NCBI GenBank assembly: GCA_002307185.1
Contig: DBTT01000051.1
Location: 62,001-126,000, forward strand
Length of the DNA: 64,000 nucleotides
Source: Bacteroidales bacterium UBA1309
GTDB lineage: Bacteria > Bacteroidota > Bacteroidia > Bacteroidales > Dysgonomonadaceae
Direction of reading: 5' to 3'
Made by a program: the position numbers and the translations under genes. A model generated the notes under the pieces. It did no database searches, had not been told where the DNA came from, and was given only the letters and a program-made list of their open reading frames with translations. How positions within the stretch are numbered: position 1 is the first letter of the stretch; each line of letters opens with the position of its first letter. Below, piece by piece: positions 36,459 through 45,553 of the stretch.

Positions 36459-38564
36459 TTACTTCACTTTCAAAAATTGGTCGAACCAGCGGAAAAACTC
36501 CCTTTGGAATAACACTCCGTTTTGAGGTTTGGCGATCCAGTGGTTTTCATCAGGGTAGATAAGCATCCGTGTAGGAATGCCGCGTAGCTTTGCCGCGTTG
36601 AATGCCATCATTCCCTGGGAAGCAAGGATGCGGTAGTCTTTTTCGCCGTGGGTAATCATGATGGGGGTATCCCATTTGTCCACAAACAAATGCGGCGAAT
36701 TTTGATAGCTACGTTGTGCAATGGAATTGTTTCTGTCCCACGGGGAACCGCCCAAATCCCAATTGGCAAACCAAAGTTCTTCGGTTTCAAGATATTGCGC
36801 TTCTAGGTTGAAAATCCCTGCATGCGCCAAAAATGCTTTGAAACGTTTTTCGTGGTGTCCTGCCAACCAATATGTGGAAAATCCGCCGTAACTTGCTCCG
36901 GTACAACCCAAATGATCTTTATCGACATAAGGTTCTTTCGCTACATCGTCTATCGCAGATAGGTAGTCTTTCATGTTTTGTCCGCCATAATCTCCGCTGA
37001 TCTGCTCGTTCCACTCTTTGCCAAAGCCGGGAAGGCCTCGACGATTGGGAGCCACAATGATGTAGCCGTTGGCCGCCATTATTTGTAAATTCCAACGATA
37101 GGACCAAAATTGGCTGACGGTGCTTTGGGGGCCACCTTGGCAGTAAAGAATGGTCGGGTATTTTTTGTTAGGATCAAAGTCGGGAGGAAGCACCACCCAA
37201 GTCAGCATTCTTTTTCCGTCGGTGGTTGTCACCCAGCGTTCTTCCACCTTGCCCATAGTCAGTTGATCGAGGATTTCCTTGTTTTCGAAGCTTAACTCGG
37301 TGGCTGCGCCGTCTTTGATGTTGACAGCATAGATTTCGTCTGGTTTGGAAAGCGAATGGCGGGTGGCAATTAATTTGCCATTGGCGGCCAATTGCACCGA
37401 TTGGTAGTCGAAGTCTCCTTTTGTGATGGCGGTGATTGTTTTCTTTTCAGGATTGACGAAGAAAATATGCGTTTTGGCCTCCACGCAGGAGATCGAGTAG
37501 AGAGTTTTACTATCGGTGTTCCAAACAAAGTTGTCCACATTGTAGTCAAAATTCACGGTCACATCCGTTTTTTTTCCCGTAGCCAAATCAAGAATAAAAA
37601 GGCGGTTTTTATCTGCTTCGTAACCATCGCGTTCCATGCTTTGCCAAGCAATCTTTTTGCCATCGGGTGAAAAGGCTGGATTGATGTCGTAGCCCATCAT
37701 CCCTTCGGTGAGATTTTTCGTGGTTTTATCTGCAAGATTGTAGAGATAAATGTCAGAATTGGTCGAGATTGCATATTCCATGCCTGTTTTCTTGCGGCAA
37801 GTGTATGCGATAGTTCTGCTGTCGGGACTCCAAGCCAATTGCTCCATTCCTCCAAAAGGAAGCATGGGGCATTCGTAAGGCTCGCCTTCAAGTATATCGA
37901 TGATGTTGCTGAGTTTTGCACCATTGTAATCAGCGACAAAGCTGTGAGGGATTTCCTCGATCCATTCCGACCAGTGCTTGTACATCAAATCGTCGATGAT
38001 GCGCCCCGAAGCTTTCTTTAAATCAGGATATATGTCGGCAGAGCGTTGTCCGTATTTCACATTTTTGAAAAAGAGAATTTTGGTTTCATCCGGTGAAAAC
38101 CTGAATCCATCCACTCCGCCATCCACATCACTGGCTTGCACTCTGCCAGAACCATCTGAATTCATGACCCAGATCTGATTCGAACCGCTTTCACTGCTTA
38201 AAAAGGCAATTTTCTTTCCTCCTTGAATCCAAACCGCATTGTTTTCGCTTTTTGGAGTGAAGGTGATTTGTTTTTTATCGGTGCCGTCAACATTCATAGT
38301 GAATAGTTCACGGTTGGTTTTGTTTTGCTCGATGCTGACGTAAGTGACTCCGTAGAGGATTTTCTTTTTGTCGGGAGATACTTGGATGTCGCCCAATCGT
38401 CCAAAGCTATGAAGTATTTCGGGCGTGAGAAGCCTGTCGGGTGAAGTCACTTTCACTTTTCCGATCAATGGAGCTTCGTCGTTTGGAGTTTGGCCATTTG
38501 CTTCGTTGGAAAAACCGAATAGAGATGTACCTAATGCAATTGCCATAAGCGATTTTAATTTCAT
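36459..38564 (-). CDS. S9 family peptidase (prolyl oligopeptidase-like, periplasmic)
   Basis: A 701-residue exported serine peptidase. A signal peptide (to about ANGQ) is followed by a WD40/TolB-like beta-propeller (repeats such as AWSPDSRTIAYTC and AFSPDGKKIAWQS) and a C-terminal alpha/beta-hydrolase. The catalytic Ser is in GASYGGFS, Asp in HGEKDYRI and His in DENHWI. It resembles dipeptidyl-peptidase-like enzymes used by Bacteroidetes for peptide digestion. Monocistronic by appearance. Confidence 0.92.
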   Translation of the reverse strand: MKLKSLMAIALGTSLFGFSNEANGQTPNDEAPLIGKVKVTSPDRLLTPEILHSFGRLGDIQVSPDKKKILYGVTYVSIEQNKTNRELFTMNVDGTDKKQITFTPKSENNAVWIQGGKKIAFLSSESGSNQIWVMNSDGSGRVQASDVDGGVDGFRFSPDETKILFFKNVKYGQRSADIYPDLKKASGRIIDDLMYKHWSEWIEEIPHSFVADYNGAKLSNIIDILEGEPYECPMLPFGGMEQLAWSPDSRTIAYTCRKKTGMEYAISTNSDIYLYNLADKTTKNLTEGMMGYDINPAFSPDGKKIAWQSMERDGYEADKNRLFILDLATGKKTDVTVNFDYNVDNFVWNTDSKTLYSISCVEAKTHIFFVNPEKKTITAITKGDFDYQSVQLAANGKLIATRHSLSKPDEIYAVNIKDGAATELSFENKEILDQLTMGKVEERWVTTTDGKRMLTWVVLPPDFDPNKKYPTILYCQGGPQSTVSQFWSYRWNLQIMAANGYIIVAPNRRGLPGFGKEWNEQISGDYGGQNMKDYLSAIDDVAKEPYVDKDHLGCTGASYGGFSTYWLAGHHEKRFKAFLAHAGIFNLEAQYLETEELWFANWDLGGSPWDRNNSIAQRSYQNSPHLFVDKWDTPIMITHGEKDYRILASQGMMAFNAAKLRGIPTRMLIYPDENHWIAKPQNGVLFQREFFRWFDQFLKVK

Positions 38565-38641
38565 ACTATTATAATTGTAAACAAGTGAATATGTAGTAAG
38601 TCGAAAATTCCCTAGAGAGGATGCCTGAGTCGTCTAAATAA

Positions 38642-39346
38642 TCATTCACCGCTGATTTCGACATTTGCCAATTCGCTTAGCACCTTCACTTTTTCGTCAA
38701 TCACTTTTCCATCCTGCATATAGATGGTGCGGTCGGTGATTGAAGCTAAGTGTTCGTCGTGAGTAACGATGACAAATGTTTGATTTATGTTTTTTTGAAG
38801 ATCGAAGAATAATTTGTGTAGTTCAGCCTTATTTTCCGAATCCAGGCTTCCTGAAGGTTCGTCAGCCAAAATCGCAGCGGGATTGTTGATAAGTGCCCGG
38901 GCAACGGCTACGCGCTGTTTTTCTCCACCAGAAAGTTCGTTGGGCTTGTGGTTGAAGCGTTCTGAAAGCCCCATCATGTCGAGAAGTTCCTTTGCTCGTT
39001 CACGTGCTTTGGACTCTTTTGCTTTTCCAATCAAAGCGGGAATAATCACATTCTCGATTGCAGTGAATTCAGGCAACAGTTGATGAAACTGGAAAACGAA
39101 TCCAATGTTTTTGTTGCGGAAATCGGAAAGATGCTTTTCCTTCATTTTCCCTATTTCCACCCCATTGAACTCGATAATTCCCGAATCAGGCTTGTCGAGA
39201 GTTCCGATGATTTGCAGAAGTGTGGTTTTTCCGGCACCACTCGGTCCCACGATGGAAACTATTTCGCCTTCATTGATTGTTATATTTATGTTTTTCAGTA
39301 CTTTAAGTGAACCGAAACTCTTTGATACGTCAGTGACTTGAATCAT
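38642..39346 (-). CDS. lolD: LolD-like ABC transporter ATP-binding protein
   Basis: A 234-residue ATPase of the LolD/MacB type. Walker A is GPSGAGKTT, signature LSGGEKQR and Walker [12 protein letters not shown]; the [19 protein letters not shown]-loop is typical of LolD. It would drive lipoprotein release to the outer membrane, but no LolC/E or MacB permease is adjacent, so the partner is unlinked. The last 15 residues extend slightly beyond the usual LolD length. Confidence 0.85.
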   Translation of the reverse strand: MIQVTDVSKSFGSLKVLKNINITINEGEIVSIVGPSGAGKTTLLQIIGTLDKPDSGIIEFNGVEIGKMKEKHLSDFRNKNIGFVFQFHQLLPEFTAIENVIIPALIGKAKESKARERAKELLDMMGLSERFNHKPNELSGGEKQRVAVARALINNPAAILADEPSGSLDSENKAELHKLFFDLQKNINQTFVIVTHDEHLASITDRTIYMQDGKVIDEKVKVLSELANVEISGE

Positions 39347-39447
39347 GTTTGAATTTGTCTTTTTGTAGTTGGCAAAAATAGGAATTATTTCCGTAACTCG
39401 TTTGATTTTCGATTATAAGAAAAACAATGGAATATATAAAACGCTAA

Positions 39448-39480
39448 GAACGGCATGATTTTCAACAAACCCTGCCGTTC
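39448..39480 (-). terminator. Terminator of the DUF4252/sigma operon
   Basis: GAACGGCA (39448-39455) pairs perfectly with TGCCGTTC (39473-39480). It lies 28 nt after the stop of the last DUF4252 gene on the minus strand, ahead of the LolD-like gene. Confidence 0.7.
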
Positions 39481-39507
39481 GAAACCTATGAATGAATAAA
39501 TGTGAAA

Positions 39508-39966
39508 CTATTTATTGTTTACTACTTTCTGTATGTCTTCGGGAGTGAAAGTTCCCATCAGGCGGATGACGGTGTATTCCTTGTCGCCTTCCACAAACAT
39601 CACCAGGTCTTTAAATACATTGTTTTGCTGTTCGGCAAGGAAAACCACATTTTGTCCCTTGTCTTTTACCTGCATGATGCGTTCGTAGCGTCTGTTTTTG
39701 CTCAAAGCTTCCATTTCCAACTTGATGATGCGGATAGAATTTTGGCTTTCCGTGGTGTAAATTTCTATTTGCGACAACTTGTTGGCAATACTTTTGATGT
39801 CGGTGCCACCTTTATCTATATGAGGCATCATCGACAATAAAGCCTTAGATATAAATACGGTTGTGACATTTTTGTCATTCGATAATTTTTCAAAAAGTGT
39901 TACTTTTTGTGCTTGCGCTTGCATGATTGCACATGCGAAGAGCGTTAGAAATATTATTTTTTTCAT
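39508..39966 (-). CDS. DUF4252 domain-containing exported protein (paralogue C)
   Basis: A 152-residue exported protein with signal peptide (IIFLTLFACAIMQAQA). The mature region NVTTVFISKALLSMMPH, IEIYTTESQNSIRII and YTVIRLMGTFTPEDIQKVVN is the DUF4252 pattern, found in Bacteroidetes and of unknown function. It ends the operon that also encodes an ECF sigma factor, a putative anti-sigma protein and two more DUF4252 proteins. Confidence 0.85.
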   Translation of the reverse strand: MKKIIFLTLFACAIMQAQAQKVTLFEKLSNDKNVTTVFISKALLSMMPHIDKGGTDIKSIANKLSQIEIYTTESQNSIRIIKLEMEALSKNRRYERIMQVKDKGQNVVFLAEQQNNVFKDLVMFVEGDKEYTVIRLMGTFTPEDIQKVVNNK

Positions 39967-40017
39967 ACGACTATTTTTCTTGTTTGTGTATCAAAATTTC
40001 TTTTATAAAACGCTTGA

Positions 40018-40530
40018 TTAAAGATTGTCTGACACAGATTGGATTCCATCCAACCCCTTGTTGAAATTTGTAGAAACCATTTCCAACGCCTTCTGTGCCT
40101 CGATGATCTTCTTTTGGTCTTCAGGGCTGAGTTTTGATGAGGAATTACCAATTTCCGTTGCATTTGAACTTCTTTCATTGCTCTGATTCAGCACGAATAA
40201 TCCTACCGAGATCAACAAACAGACGCTTGCTGCAATTCCTCCGATTTCGAACCAAAGTTTTTTCTTCTTGTTGAAATTGGGTGCCGATGCTTTTTTGCTT
40301 TCGTTTTTTTCCAACTTATCAATCAGCGATGAAAGACGGGATTCAACACCCTCGGGAATAGGGAAGGTTTCCTGCTCGAATAACATCTGGAAAATTTCTT
40401 TTTCGCCCTGCATCTCTTCAGGCAAATTGTCTTTGGAAAAATAGGCAAATAATTGACTTTCTTCTTCCTTTGAGGCATCTCCTTTATAGAAAGCATCTAA
40501 CATTTCTTTTATTTCAGTGACATCTTTCAT
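40018..40530 (-). CDS. Putative anti-sigma factor, single-span membrane protein
   Basis: A 170-residue protein: cytoplasmic acidic N-domain (about 90 residues with an AFYKGDASKEEESQLFAYF repeat-like start common to Bacteroidetes anti-sigma proteins), a basic KKKK patch, one membrane span at about residues 93-115 and an about 55-residue outer domain. Its start overlaps the sigma-factor stop (TAATG, one shared base), implying translational coupling. Anti-sigma function is inferred from topology and position; no zinc-binding motif is seen. Confidence 0.7.
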   Translation of the reverse strand: MKDVTEIKEMLDAFYKGDASKEEESQLFAYFSKDNLPEEMQGEKEIFQMLFEQETFPIPEGVESRLSSLIDKLEKNESKKASAPNFNKKKKLWFEIGGIAASVCLLISVGLFVLNQSNERSSNATEIGNSSSKLSPEDQKKIIEAQKALEMVSTNFNKGLDGIQSVSDNL

Positions 40531-41018
40531 TATCTCAGTTTATTAAAATGTTCTCGAATAGCTGTTCGTCCTCTCGAAAGCAATACACGGATATTCCCTT
40601 GGCTGTATCCGGTGGATTGCTCTATTTCTTCGTCGGTGAGTCCGTCCCAATGTTTCAATTTCATCACTGTTTGCTGGTTTTGTGGCAAGCGGGAAAGGTA
40701 TTGTTTCACTTTCTGTGCTTCGTCGTGATATTCAATTTGTTCCGGCAATGAATTCGCTTCAGGTATATCTTGTTCAAAAACTTGAAAATCTTCTTTTTGC
40801 TTTCGCAAGTAGTCGAAGCAAGTATTTTTCAATGTCACGATTGCAAATGCCTCGGTGTTGTCCACTTGAGTCAATTGTTCTCGTTTTTCCCAAAGTTTGA
40901 TGAATGAATCTTGTAACATATCCTCGGCGCATTCAGCATTTCCGACTAATCGGTAGGCAATCCGAAACAATTTTTGATGATAAGGTAGAAACACTTGTTT
41001 GAAAGTTTCCGCATTCAT
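40530..41018 (-). CDS. ECF-type RNA polymerase sigma factor
   Basis: A 162-residue sigma-70-family factor with only regions 2 and 4. Region 2 shows AEDMLQDSFIKLWEKREQL; region 4 shows LSRLPQNQQTVMKLKHWDGL and a helix-turn-helix (TDEEIEQSTGYSQGNIRVLL). It begins 6 nt after a DUF4252 gene and overlaps the anti-sigma start. The flanking DUF4252 genes are its likely regulon or signal components. Confidence 0.9.
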   Translation of the reverse strand: MNAETFKQVFLPYHQKLFRIAYRLVGNAECAEDMLQDSFIKLWEKREQLTQVDNTEAFAIVTLKNTCFDYLRKQKEDFQVFEQDIPEANSLPEQIEYHDEAQKVKQYLSRLPQNQQTVMKLKHWDGLTDEEIEQSTGYSQGNIRVLLSRGRTAIREHFNKLR

Positions 41019-41024
41019 CTTTGG

Positions 41025-41522
41025 TCATTGTTTTTGGAACTTGCCTTTTTGTTCGTTCACAATGGACTGCAGATCCTCCAACGTTAGGTTTCCTACAAAT
41101 CTCACCAACACGATGTCTTTTTCGTCCCGCACAATGATAGCTACTTCGGAAACAACATTGCCCTCTTTGTGTGCCACGATTCTCACATGGTCTTTGTCTT
41201 CGTTCACGCAAATCAATGTTTCAAAGCCGTTGCCATCCTTGTAGTTTTCTATTTCCTTGATGATGGCATCAGCCTTTTTCCCTTGATAATCCTCCACGGT
41301 GAAAACATCCATTTTTTCAATTCGTTGGATGAAGTTGGAGATGTTTTTCTGTGAAGTGGAATCCGCTTTTCCAGCCATCATGCCCATCATTTCTTTTGTT
41401 ATGGTTTGATGCTCTACATTTGTATTGCCTTGAAAGGCCTTAAATAGTTTGTCCAAATTTTGAGCATTTGCGAAAGCTGCGATTGACAAAGTAAAATACA
41501 TAAAGACGATTATTCGTTTCAT
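41025..41522 (-). CDS. DUF4252 domain-containing exported protein (paralogue B)
   Basis: A 165-residue exported protein with signal peptide (IIVFMYFTLSIAAFANAQ). NVEHQTITKEMMGMMAG, IEKMDVFTVEDYQGKKAD and IVLVRFVGNLTLEDLQSIVN follow the same pattern as the neighbouring paralogues at 41669 and 39508. The sigma-factor gene starts 6 nt downstream, so it is certainly in the same operon. Confidence 0.85.
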   Translation of the reverse strand: MKRIIVFMYFTLSIAAFANAQNLDKLFKAFQGNTNVEHQTITKEMMGMMAGKADSTSQKNISNFIQRIEKMDVFTVEDYQGKKADAIIKEIENYKDGNGFETLICVNEDKDHVRIVAHKEGNVVSEVAIIVRDEKDIVLVRFVGNLTLEDLQSIVNEQKGKFQKQ

Positions 41523-41668
41523 AAAATATTGGATATTATGTTTTTAAATTACTTAGTTGCATAGGTTATCTGCATTTTCAAATATAGACGTAAATGTGGA
41601 TAGTTTTGTTACAAAGTTCGATCAAAATTTTTAATTGAATCCTCTTGATGGCAACCAATATCTACAAG

Positions 41669-42157
41669 CTAGAGCTTATCGCTCTGCTCATTTATGATTT
41701 TTTGGATGTCTTCAATGCCAAGAGCTCCCACTAATTTCACTAAGGCAATTTTGTCTTCAGTGCGCGCAAGTATGGTAATCTCAGTGTTGTTTTCGCTATC
41801 TTTATGGACTACGATTCGGACATTTTTCCCATCCTTATTTACTGTCAATAACGTTTCGTAGCCTTCTCCATCTTTGTATTCATCGATTGCTTGGAGGATG
41901 TCGCCTACGTTTTTGTCTTTGCAATCTTTCAAGGCATAAATATCCACATTGGAGATTTTTTGTATGAGATCTTCTGGTTTGTTTTGTGAGATTGAATCTT
42001 TTTGACTCAATGTCATGCCCAGGAGTTCTTTTCCTACAGTTTGATGTATAACGGCGGGATTTTCTTGAAATGCTTTCAATATTTTCGCAAGACCTTGGGC
42101 CTGAGTGAATGTCGCAAATGAAAATGTTAAACAGGCAATGGCAAATATTCTTTTCAT
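41669..42157 (-). CDS. DUF4252 domain-containing exported protein (paralogue A)
   Basis: A 162-residue exported protein (signal IFAIACLTFSFATFTQAQ). It is the closest paralogue of the protein at 41025-41522: LAKILKAFQENPAVIHQTVGKELLGM and IALVKLVGALGIEDIQKIINEQ align throughout, suggesting a local duplication. It probably begins the operon; 146 nt separate it from paralogue B. Confidence 0.85.
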   Translation of the reverse strand: MKRIFAIACLTFSFATFTQAQGLAKILKAFQENPAVIHQTVGKELLGMTLSQKDSISQNKPEDLIQKISNVDIYALKDCKDKNVGDILQAIDEYKDGEGYETLLTVNKDGKNVRIVVHKDSENNTEITILARTEDKIALVKLVGALGIEDIQKIINEQSDKL

Positions 42158-42328
42158 AATGAATTTAATTGATTTATATTTTGTTATTATAGGAATCGAA
42201 TGCGCAATTTTTTATCCTTTTATTATAAGACGTGAGAGTTGGAGAAAATGTTACAAGAGATTGGAGAATTTTATTTATTTGTTGAAAGAGCTACCGCCAT
42301 CAATTATACATCAAAAAACAGCAAGAAA

Positions 42329-42693
42329 ATGAAAATTGCAGTACCAACAAAAGGAATGCTGATTGATGACCATTTTGGCATTGCGAATCCTACACCATTT
42401 TCAAGGTGAACGAGAAAAAGTAGATAGAATCCACCGAAGTCCTGCCCTCAAAGAGCGGTTGCGGATGCAAAAGCAACATCGCCTAGGTCTTGCAAGACAA
42501 AGGGGTGGACATCCTTATTGCCGGAAGCATGGGCAACGGTGCCTTGAATGTGCTTAATACGCACGTAATAAAGGTATTAATTGGAAATTTGGGTGAGGCA
42601 AGGGTCAAGGTGGAATAGTTCCTGGATGGGAAATTAGGTGATCAGGGAATCGTTTGTATGCACCACGGAGATGAGGAACATACTTGCCTTTAA
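42329..42693 (+). pseudogene. NifB/NifX-like (dinitrogenase iron-molybdenum cofactor domain) protein, degraded
   Basis: The start MKIAVPTKGMLIDDHFG is clear. A one-base deletion just after HFG (about 42380) shifts frame; beyond it HCESYTIFKVNEKK, GCGCKSNIA, DKGVDILIAGSMGNGALNVL and IVCMHHGDEEHTCL follow the NifX-like family. Three in-frame TAG codons (42421, 42484, 42616) interrupt it. Intact relatives of about 120 residues often sit with sulfur-relay or iron-sulfur proteins, consistent with the persulfide reductase fusion downstream. Confidence 0.82.
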
Positions 42694-43040
42694 ATTTCAA
42701 ATGAAAAATAAGTCCCGCATACTTCAATTAGATGCTTGACCACGATTCGAAAAGCAGCATAGCGAACGGAAAGCATTTCCAAAAAGGATACAGTTCTAAG
42801 GCACGTAACGACTTCGGTCTTTGCAACTAATAATAATATCTAGGCAAATCTTAAATTCGAGCAATAATTATCTTATGAATATTTATTACTCTCAATAGCC
42901 AATATCTGCGAATATTTTATTTCCTTTGTTTATTATTTCCAAAGGAATTATTTATTTGAAATATCTAACTATTGGATACATTCATTCTAGGCTGGAAACG
43001 TGGAAAATAGAACAAACCCAAAAAATATATAGAACTAAAA
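42694..43040. other. Gap without recognised genes
   Basis: 347 bases between the NifX-like pseudogene and the reductase fusion. A 32-codon frame at 42732-42830 is probably chance. The last part is AT-rich and presumably contains the promoter of the 43041 gene. No terminator or repeat stands out. Confidence 0.4.
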
Positions 43041-45494
43041 ATGAAACATCTAATCATCGGAGGAGTGGCCGGCGGAGCCACTGCCGCGGCAAGAATCCGC
43101 AGAGCGGACGAAAAAGCGGAGATTATTCTGCTCGAAAAAGGAAAATACATTTCTTACGCAAACTGCGGGCTACCGTATTATATTGGCGGTGTAATTCCCG
43201 AACGCGATAGCCTTTTCCTGCAAACCCCGCAATCGTTCGGGGGGCGCTTCAACGTGGATGTGCGTGTCGGAAACGAAGCGGTTGCCATTGACACGAAAGC
43301 CAAGACCGTGAAGATACGGAAAGGCGACGGCAGCGAATATTCCGAAAGCTACGACAAACTGCTGCTATCGCCAGGTGCTTCACCGGTGCGTCCACCGCTC
43401 CAAGGGATCGATACCGAGGGAATTTTCACTCTGCGTGACGTGAACGACACGGACAAGATAAAAAACTACATAACGACACATAAAATAAAAAAAGCAGTCG
43501 TGGTCGGTGCCGGCTTCATCGGCCTAGAAATGGCTGAAAACTTGTACCATGCCGGTGCGGAAGTCTCCATCGTTGAAATGGGAAGCCAGGTGATGGCCCC
43601 CGTGGATTTTTCAATGGCATCGCACGTCCACCAGCACCTGTTGCAAAAAGGAGTTCAGCTCCATTTGGAACAAAGCGTCGCCGGTTTTGCGAAGACCGGC
43701 ACTCAAATCGAGGTGCGTTTTAAAAGCGGGGAAAGTGTTCCTGCCGACATCGTCATCCTTTCGATCGGGGTACGCCCAGAGACCTCCCTGGCGAAATCTG
43801 CCAGCCTTAAAATTGGAGAAACAGGAGGTATTTGGGTGGACGAATACCTGGAAACATCGGAAAAGAACGTGTACGCAGTGGGCGACGCCATCGAGTTTCC
43901 GCATCCCGTGACAGGGAAGCCTTGGCTCAACTACCTCGCCAATCCGGCAAACCGCCAAGGGCGGATAGTGGCCGACAACATGGTTTTTGGGAACACTACA
44001 AAATATGAAGGAGCCATCGGCACGTCCATCGCCAAGGTCTTTGACATGACGGTTGCTTCCACGGGATTGGCAGGTAAAAAGTTGAAACAGCTTGGAATTC
44101 CTTACAATGCTTCATGGACTCATTCGGGATCAAATGCCGGCTACTATCCGGGATCAATTCCATTGAGCCTCAAACTGACATTTGATACGGGAACAGGCAA
44201 GCTCTATGGTGGACAATGTGTTGGTTACAAGGGCGTGGACAAGCGCATTGACCAGATAGCCCTGCTCATTAAAAAAGGTGGTACCATCTACGACCTCATT
44301 CAGTTGGAACACGCCTATGCGCCTCCTTTCTCATCGGCAAAGGATCCAATTGCTATTGCTGGTTATGTGGCGGGCAACATTGTAAGCGGGCAGATGCCTG
44401 TCGTCTCATGGAGGGAAATGCTGGCTTCGGACCCGAAGGAGACGATGCTCCTCGATGTGAGGACAGAGTCGGAGTTTTCGATGGGGTCGATTCCAAGTGC
44501 AATTAATATCCCTCTCGATGACTTGCGCAAGCGGATAAGCGAGGTACCGACCGACAAGCCAGTTTTGATCTTCTGCGCCATCGGATTGCGTGGGTATTTG
44601 GCCTTAAAAATCCTTACGGCTAATGGCTACACGAATGTACGGAATCTTTCAGGTGGCTACAAGACCTATTCAACGGCCGTTGCACCTATAAAACGGACTG
44701 AATCAACACTCCTTGAAAACAAGAATGACAATGACATTGACCAACAAAATATGAAATCTACAGTAAAAGACAGGGTCAGGATTGATGCTTGCGGCCTGCA
44801 GTGTCCGGGGCCTATACTCCGCCTGAAACAGTCGATCGACAAGATCGGGGAAGGCGAACAGCTGGAAATCGTAGCCACGGATGCTGGATTTTCACGGGAT
44901 GCGCAAGCTTGGTGCAATACAACAGGCAATCTGCTTGTTTCCAACATGGAAGACAAAGGGAAATTCACGGTTGTCATCGAAAAAGGTTCGCCCAAGACTT
45001 GCAAGATTGTGACATCGTGTGATGGCAAGGGAAAAACGTTGATCATGTTCAGCGACGATCTGGACAGGGCACTAGCCACTTTTGTGCTTGCAAACGGGGC
45101 GGCCGCAACCGGGCAGAAAGTAACCATTTTCTTCACGTTCTGGGGGCTGAACGTGATAAAGAAGATGAACAAGCCAAAGGTTAAGAAAGACATATTCGGA
45201 CGCATGTTCGGTATGATGCTCCCTTCCAACTCACTCAAGCTGAAGCTTTCCAAAATGAATATGTTGGGTATCGGCAGCCGGATGATGCGTACCATTATGA
45301 AAGTCAAAGGAATCGATTCGCTGGAGTCGTTGCGCGAACAAGCAATCGAGCAAGGAGTGGAATTCATTGCGTGCCAGATGTCGATGGACGTGATGGGTGT
45401 CAAACGCGAGGAGTTGCTGGACGGGGTGACCGTTGGTGGGGTGGCAACTTACATGGAGCGCGCCGACAATGCCAATGTGAATTTGTTTATCTGA
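43041..45494 (+). CDS. CoA-disulfide/persulfide reductase fused to rhodanese, TusA and DsrE-like domains
   Basis: An 817-residue cytosolic fusion. Residues 1-450: FAD/NAD(P)H pyridine-nucleotide-disulfide reductase with GGVAGGATAAARIRR and the single redox Cys42 (SYANCGLPYYIGG), as in CoA-disulfide and Npsr persulfide reductases. Residues 455-545: rhodanese with Cys512 in IFCAIGLRG. Residues 576-650: TusA/SirA with CPGP at 588-591. Residues 664-817: DsrE/DsrF-like with Cys779. The chain implies sulfur passing between domains from a persulfide, with NAD(P)H reduction. A decayed NifX-like gene lies upstream; a hairpin ends the transcript. Confidence 0.9.
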   Translation: MKHLIIGGVAGGATAAARIRRADEKAEIILLEKGKYISYANCGLPYYIGGVIPERDSLFLQTPQSFGGRFNVDVRVGNEAVAIDTKAKTVKIRKGDGSEYSESYDKLLLSPGASPVRPPLQGIDTEGIFTLRDVNDTDKIKNYITTHKIKKAVVVGAGFIGLEMAENLYHAGAEVSIVEMGSQVMAPVDFSMASHVHQHLLQKGVQLHLEQSVAGFAKTGTQIEVRFKSGESVPADIVILSIGVRPETSLAKSASLKIGETGGIWVDEYLETSEKNVYAVGDAIEFPHPVTGKPWLNYLANPANRQGRIVADNMVFGNTTKYEGAIGTSIAKVFDMTVASTGLAGKKLKQLGIPYNASWTHSGSNAGYYPGSIPLSLKLTFDTGTGKLYGGQCVGYKGVDKRIDQIALLIKKGGTIYDLIQLEHAYAPPFSSAKDPIAIAGYVAGNIVSGQMPVVSWREMLASDPKETMLLDVRTESEFSMGSIPSAINIPLDDLRKRISEVPTDKPVLIFCAIGLRGYLALKILTANGYTNVRNLSGGYKTYSTAVAPIKRTESTLLENKNDNDIDQQNMKSTVKDRVRIDACGLQCPGPILRLKQSIDKIGEGEQLEIVATDAGFSRDAQAWCNTTGNLLVSNMEDKGKFTVVIEKGSPKTCKIVTSCDGKGKTLIMFSDDLDRALATFVLANGAAATGQKVTIFFTFWGLNVIKKMNKPKVKKDIFGRMFGMMLPSNSLKLKLSKMNMLGIGSRMMRTIMKVKGIDSLESLREQAIEQGVEFIACQMSMDVMGVKREELLDGVTVGGVATYMERADNANVNLFI

Positions 45495-45524
45495 CAAGAG
45501 TTTACTAATTACGAATAAAAGAAT

Positions 45525-45553
45525 AGTTGTCGGAATAAATCATTCCGGCAACT
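45525..45553 (+). terminator. Terminator after the reductase fusion gene
   Basis: 12-bp stem: AGTTGTCGGAAT (45525-45536) with ATTCCGGCAACT (45542-45553), one T-G wobble, 5-nt loop. It is 31 nt after the stop codon. Confidence 0.8.

Noticed and set aside
42329..42693. TAG recoding (amber as amino acid) in the NifX-like gene
   Set aside because: TAG is used as a normal stop in this window (for example amt and the WYL remnant), intact genes lack internal TAG, and the gene also has a frameshift.
42732..42830. 32-codon frame between the NifX-like pseudogene and the reductase fusion
   Set aside because: No similarity, no start-site support and a length expected by chance.
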